Source: Lepeophtheirus salmonis
Taxonomy: Eukaryota; Arthropoda; Copepoda; Siphonostomatoida; Caligidae
DNA length: 64,000 bases
NCBI RefSeq assembly: GCF_016086655.4
Contig: NC_052136.2
Span: forward strand, 41,718,492-41,782,491
Reading direction: 5' to 3'
Shown: piece after piece, positions 62,802-64,000 of the stretch
How the letters are laid out: every line of letters begins with the position of its first letter
Numbering within the stretch: position 1 is the stretch's first letter
Made by a program: the position numbers and the translations under genes
The notes under the pieces: model-generated
The model's input: only the letters and a program-made list of their open reading frames with translations
Database searches by the model: none
Told to the model about the DNA's origin: nothing

Positions 62802-64000
62802 GCAGATACATCGAATAAATGTTAAAATATAAAGTAAAGTTCAATAATTTTTCAGAAATACATATATGCTTTTTGTGTTTAGTTTTTGCATTAAATAGGT
62901 TTAAAACTGATGGTCAACCCTGTATGTACACAAATATATTCCATTTACATATTGCGTTCCTTCAACAAACATTAGTAAAACCTCACATGTCTTTCCAAAT
63001 ACTTCATTTGTCCATAACTACAGAAGTTGGTAATTGCGTTGGAAGCCAGTTTATCAATTAAAAATATTTCAAAGTAATTTCCCATTTTCGTAGTACCTGG
63101 AAATGGTTGAGGGTCAATTTCTGAGCCTTGATCACAGTTCAAATTATTAATGTTATAAGATATAATCCATTCTGTAATAACCGATATGAAATATCTTTAA
63201 AAATTGAGCTCAACTGTTTACTTATGACGTAAAATTTAAGATAAATTGGATTTATTGATTCAATAACTTTGTTTGTTAATTGGACTAAGCAACTCCAAAG
63301 TGTAATTGACTAAATTAATGTGTATTAAACTAACTTTATAGATTGAATCTTTATGAACTTAACACTACTTTATTTCACGTATTGACAAAGTTTAACTAAT
63401 AGTATAAAAATAATTAATTTTTCCTTTAAATAGAAAATAAACTGCCAAAATATTGTTTTTCCTTTTTCAAAAAAATGATTCAACAACAATACGAGAAACC
63501 TTTTTCTTTCCTTCACTTTTTTAACGATTTCTTCTTATTATGCTCACTGCATATACATTGTATATACGTACATAGCTATATATATACACGTGTTCCATCT
63601 ATCTACTCCTTGTTACTTATTGAATGTTTATGAATAGACGAAAGAGAAGACAGCAATGGGTTCGTTATGATAAAGATGTTTTGTAGATAATTGGGAATCA
63701 TGTTGCTTTCAGGCAATTACATATTTCTGCATGATGGAATTTTTGAAGATATCTTTGTACATATTGATTTAACAAAATATTATATATATATGTACATATC
63801 ATCTGTTGTTCATATTACAAACATAAGCAAACATAAAAGCAGTCACCATTTATTTCCTTAAAATAGAGTGCCTTTACTCTTCAACTGATGCTTAATAATA
63901 TTTATTAGATTCATTGTCCGATTAACCCATTCTGAGGCTCTTATAATTAGGGTAATTTATCACAAAAAAATCCTAATATGTAAATAGGAATTAAGAAATG
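62802..64000. other. No gene seen after the transposase relic
   Basis: To about 62922 this is probably the 3-prime untranslated part of the relic element. The rest is AT-rich with TA and TATG/TACA tracts (about 63550-63585 and 63780-63795). The frame at 62819-63061 crosses the presumed element end and is not treated as a gene. Confidence 0.45.

Noticed and set aside
1..64000. Search for a CRISPR array, operon or defence-like gene cluster
   Set aside because: No regularly spaced identical short repeats with unique spacers, no ribosome-binding-site-led gene series and no bacterial-type coding density; the DNA is eukaryotic.

Overview
The window is AT-rich eukaryotic DNA with no recognisable host protein-coding gene, rRNA or tRNA. 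It is full of homopolymers, TA runs and tatgtatg/tacatacata tetranucleotide tracts. Nearly all recognisable content is transposable-element debris. Together with the kinds of Tc1/mariner remnants present, this suits an arthropod intergenic or intronic region. A caligid copepod (sea louse, for example Lepeophtheirus) is my best guess, but that is inference from composition and element style, not proof.

Layout. 1-14.9 kb: no convincing gene; one end of an interspersed repeat (about 212-225), a hAT-like end (1305), two strong neighbouring hairpins (2465-2647), a possible 22-codon transposase start (3733) and a 31-base A run (12498). 14.9-15.2 kb: a complete non-autonomous hAT element with a perfect 8-bp target duplication. 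18.0-19.3 kb: two 58-bp direct repeats flanking a coding-like but unidentified minus-strand stretch. 27.58-28.88 kb: the best element of the window, an almost intact minus-strand mariner-like transposon of about 1.3 kb with imperfect inverted ends, TA at both borders and a transposase broken only by one extra base in a homopolymer. 40.3-40.9 kb: a MITE with imperfect inverted ends and TA borders. 41.6-42.2 kb: a degenerate AT-rich element with internal repeats. 46.6-47.1 kb: a short non-autonomous Helitron inserted between A and T. 48.1-48.9 kb: an internally deleted mariner with unusually long (about 130 bp) inverted ends and a transposase N-terminal remnant. 55.9-56.4 kb (minus) and 62.15-62.8 kb (plus): two heavily decayed Tc1/mariner-type transposase pseudogenes of different lineages. 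59.4-60.2 kb: three consecutive tandem-repeat arrays with units of about 109, 67 and 31 bp.

The parts do not form a pathway. They are successive insertions by at least three DNA-transposon classes (Tc1/mariner, hAT, Helitron), mostly non-autonomous or dead. The transposase at 27.7-28.8 kb is the only one that could have been active recently. I found no CRISPR array, operon or new multi-gene system.
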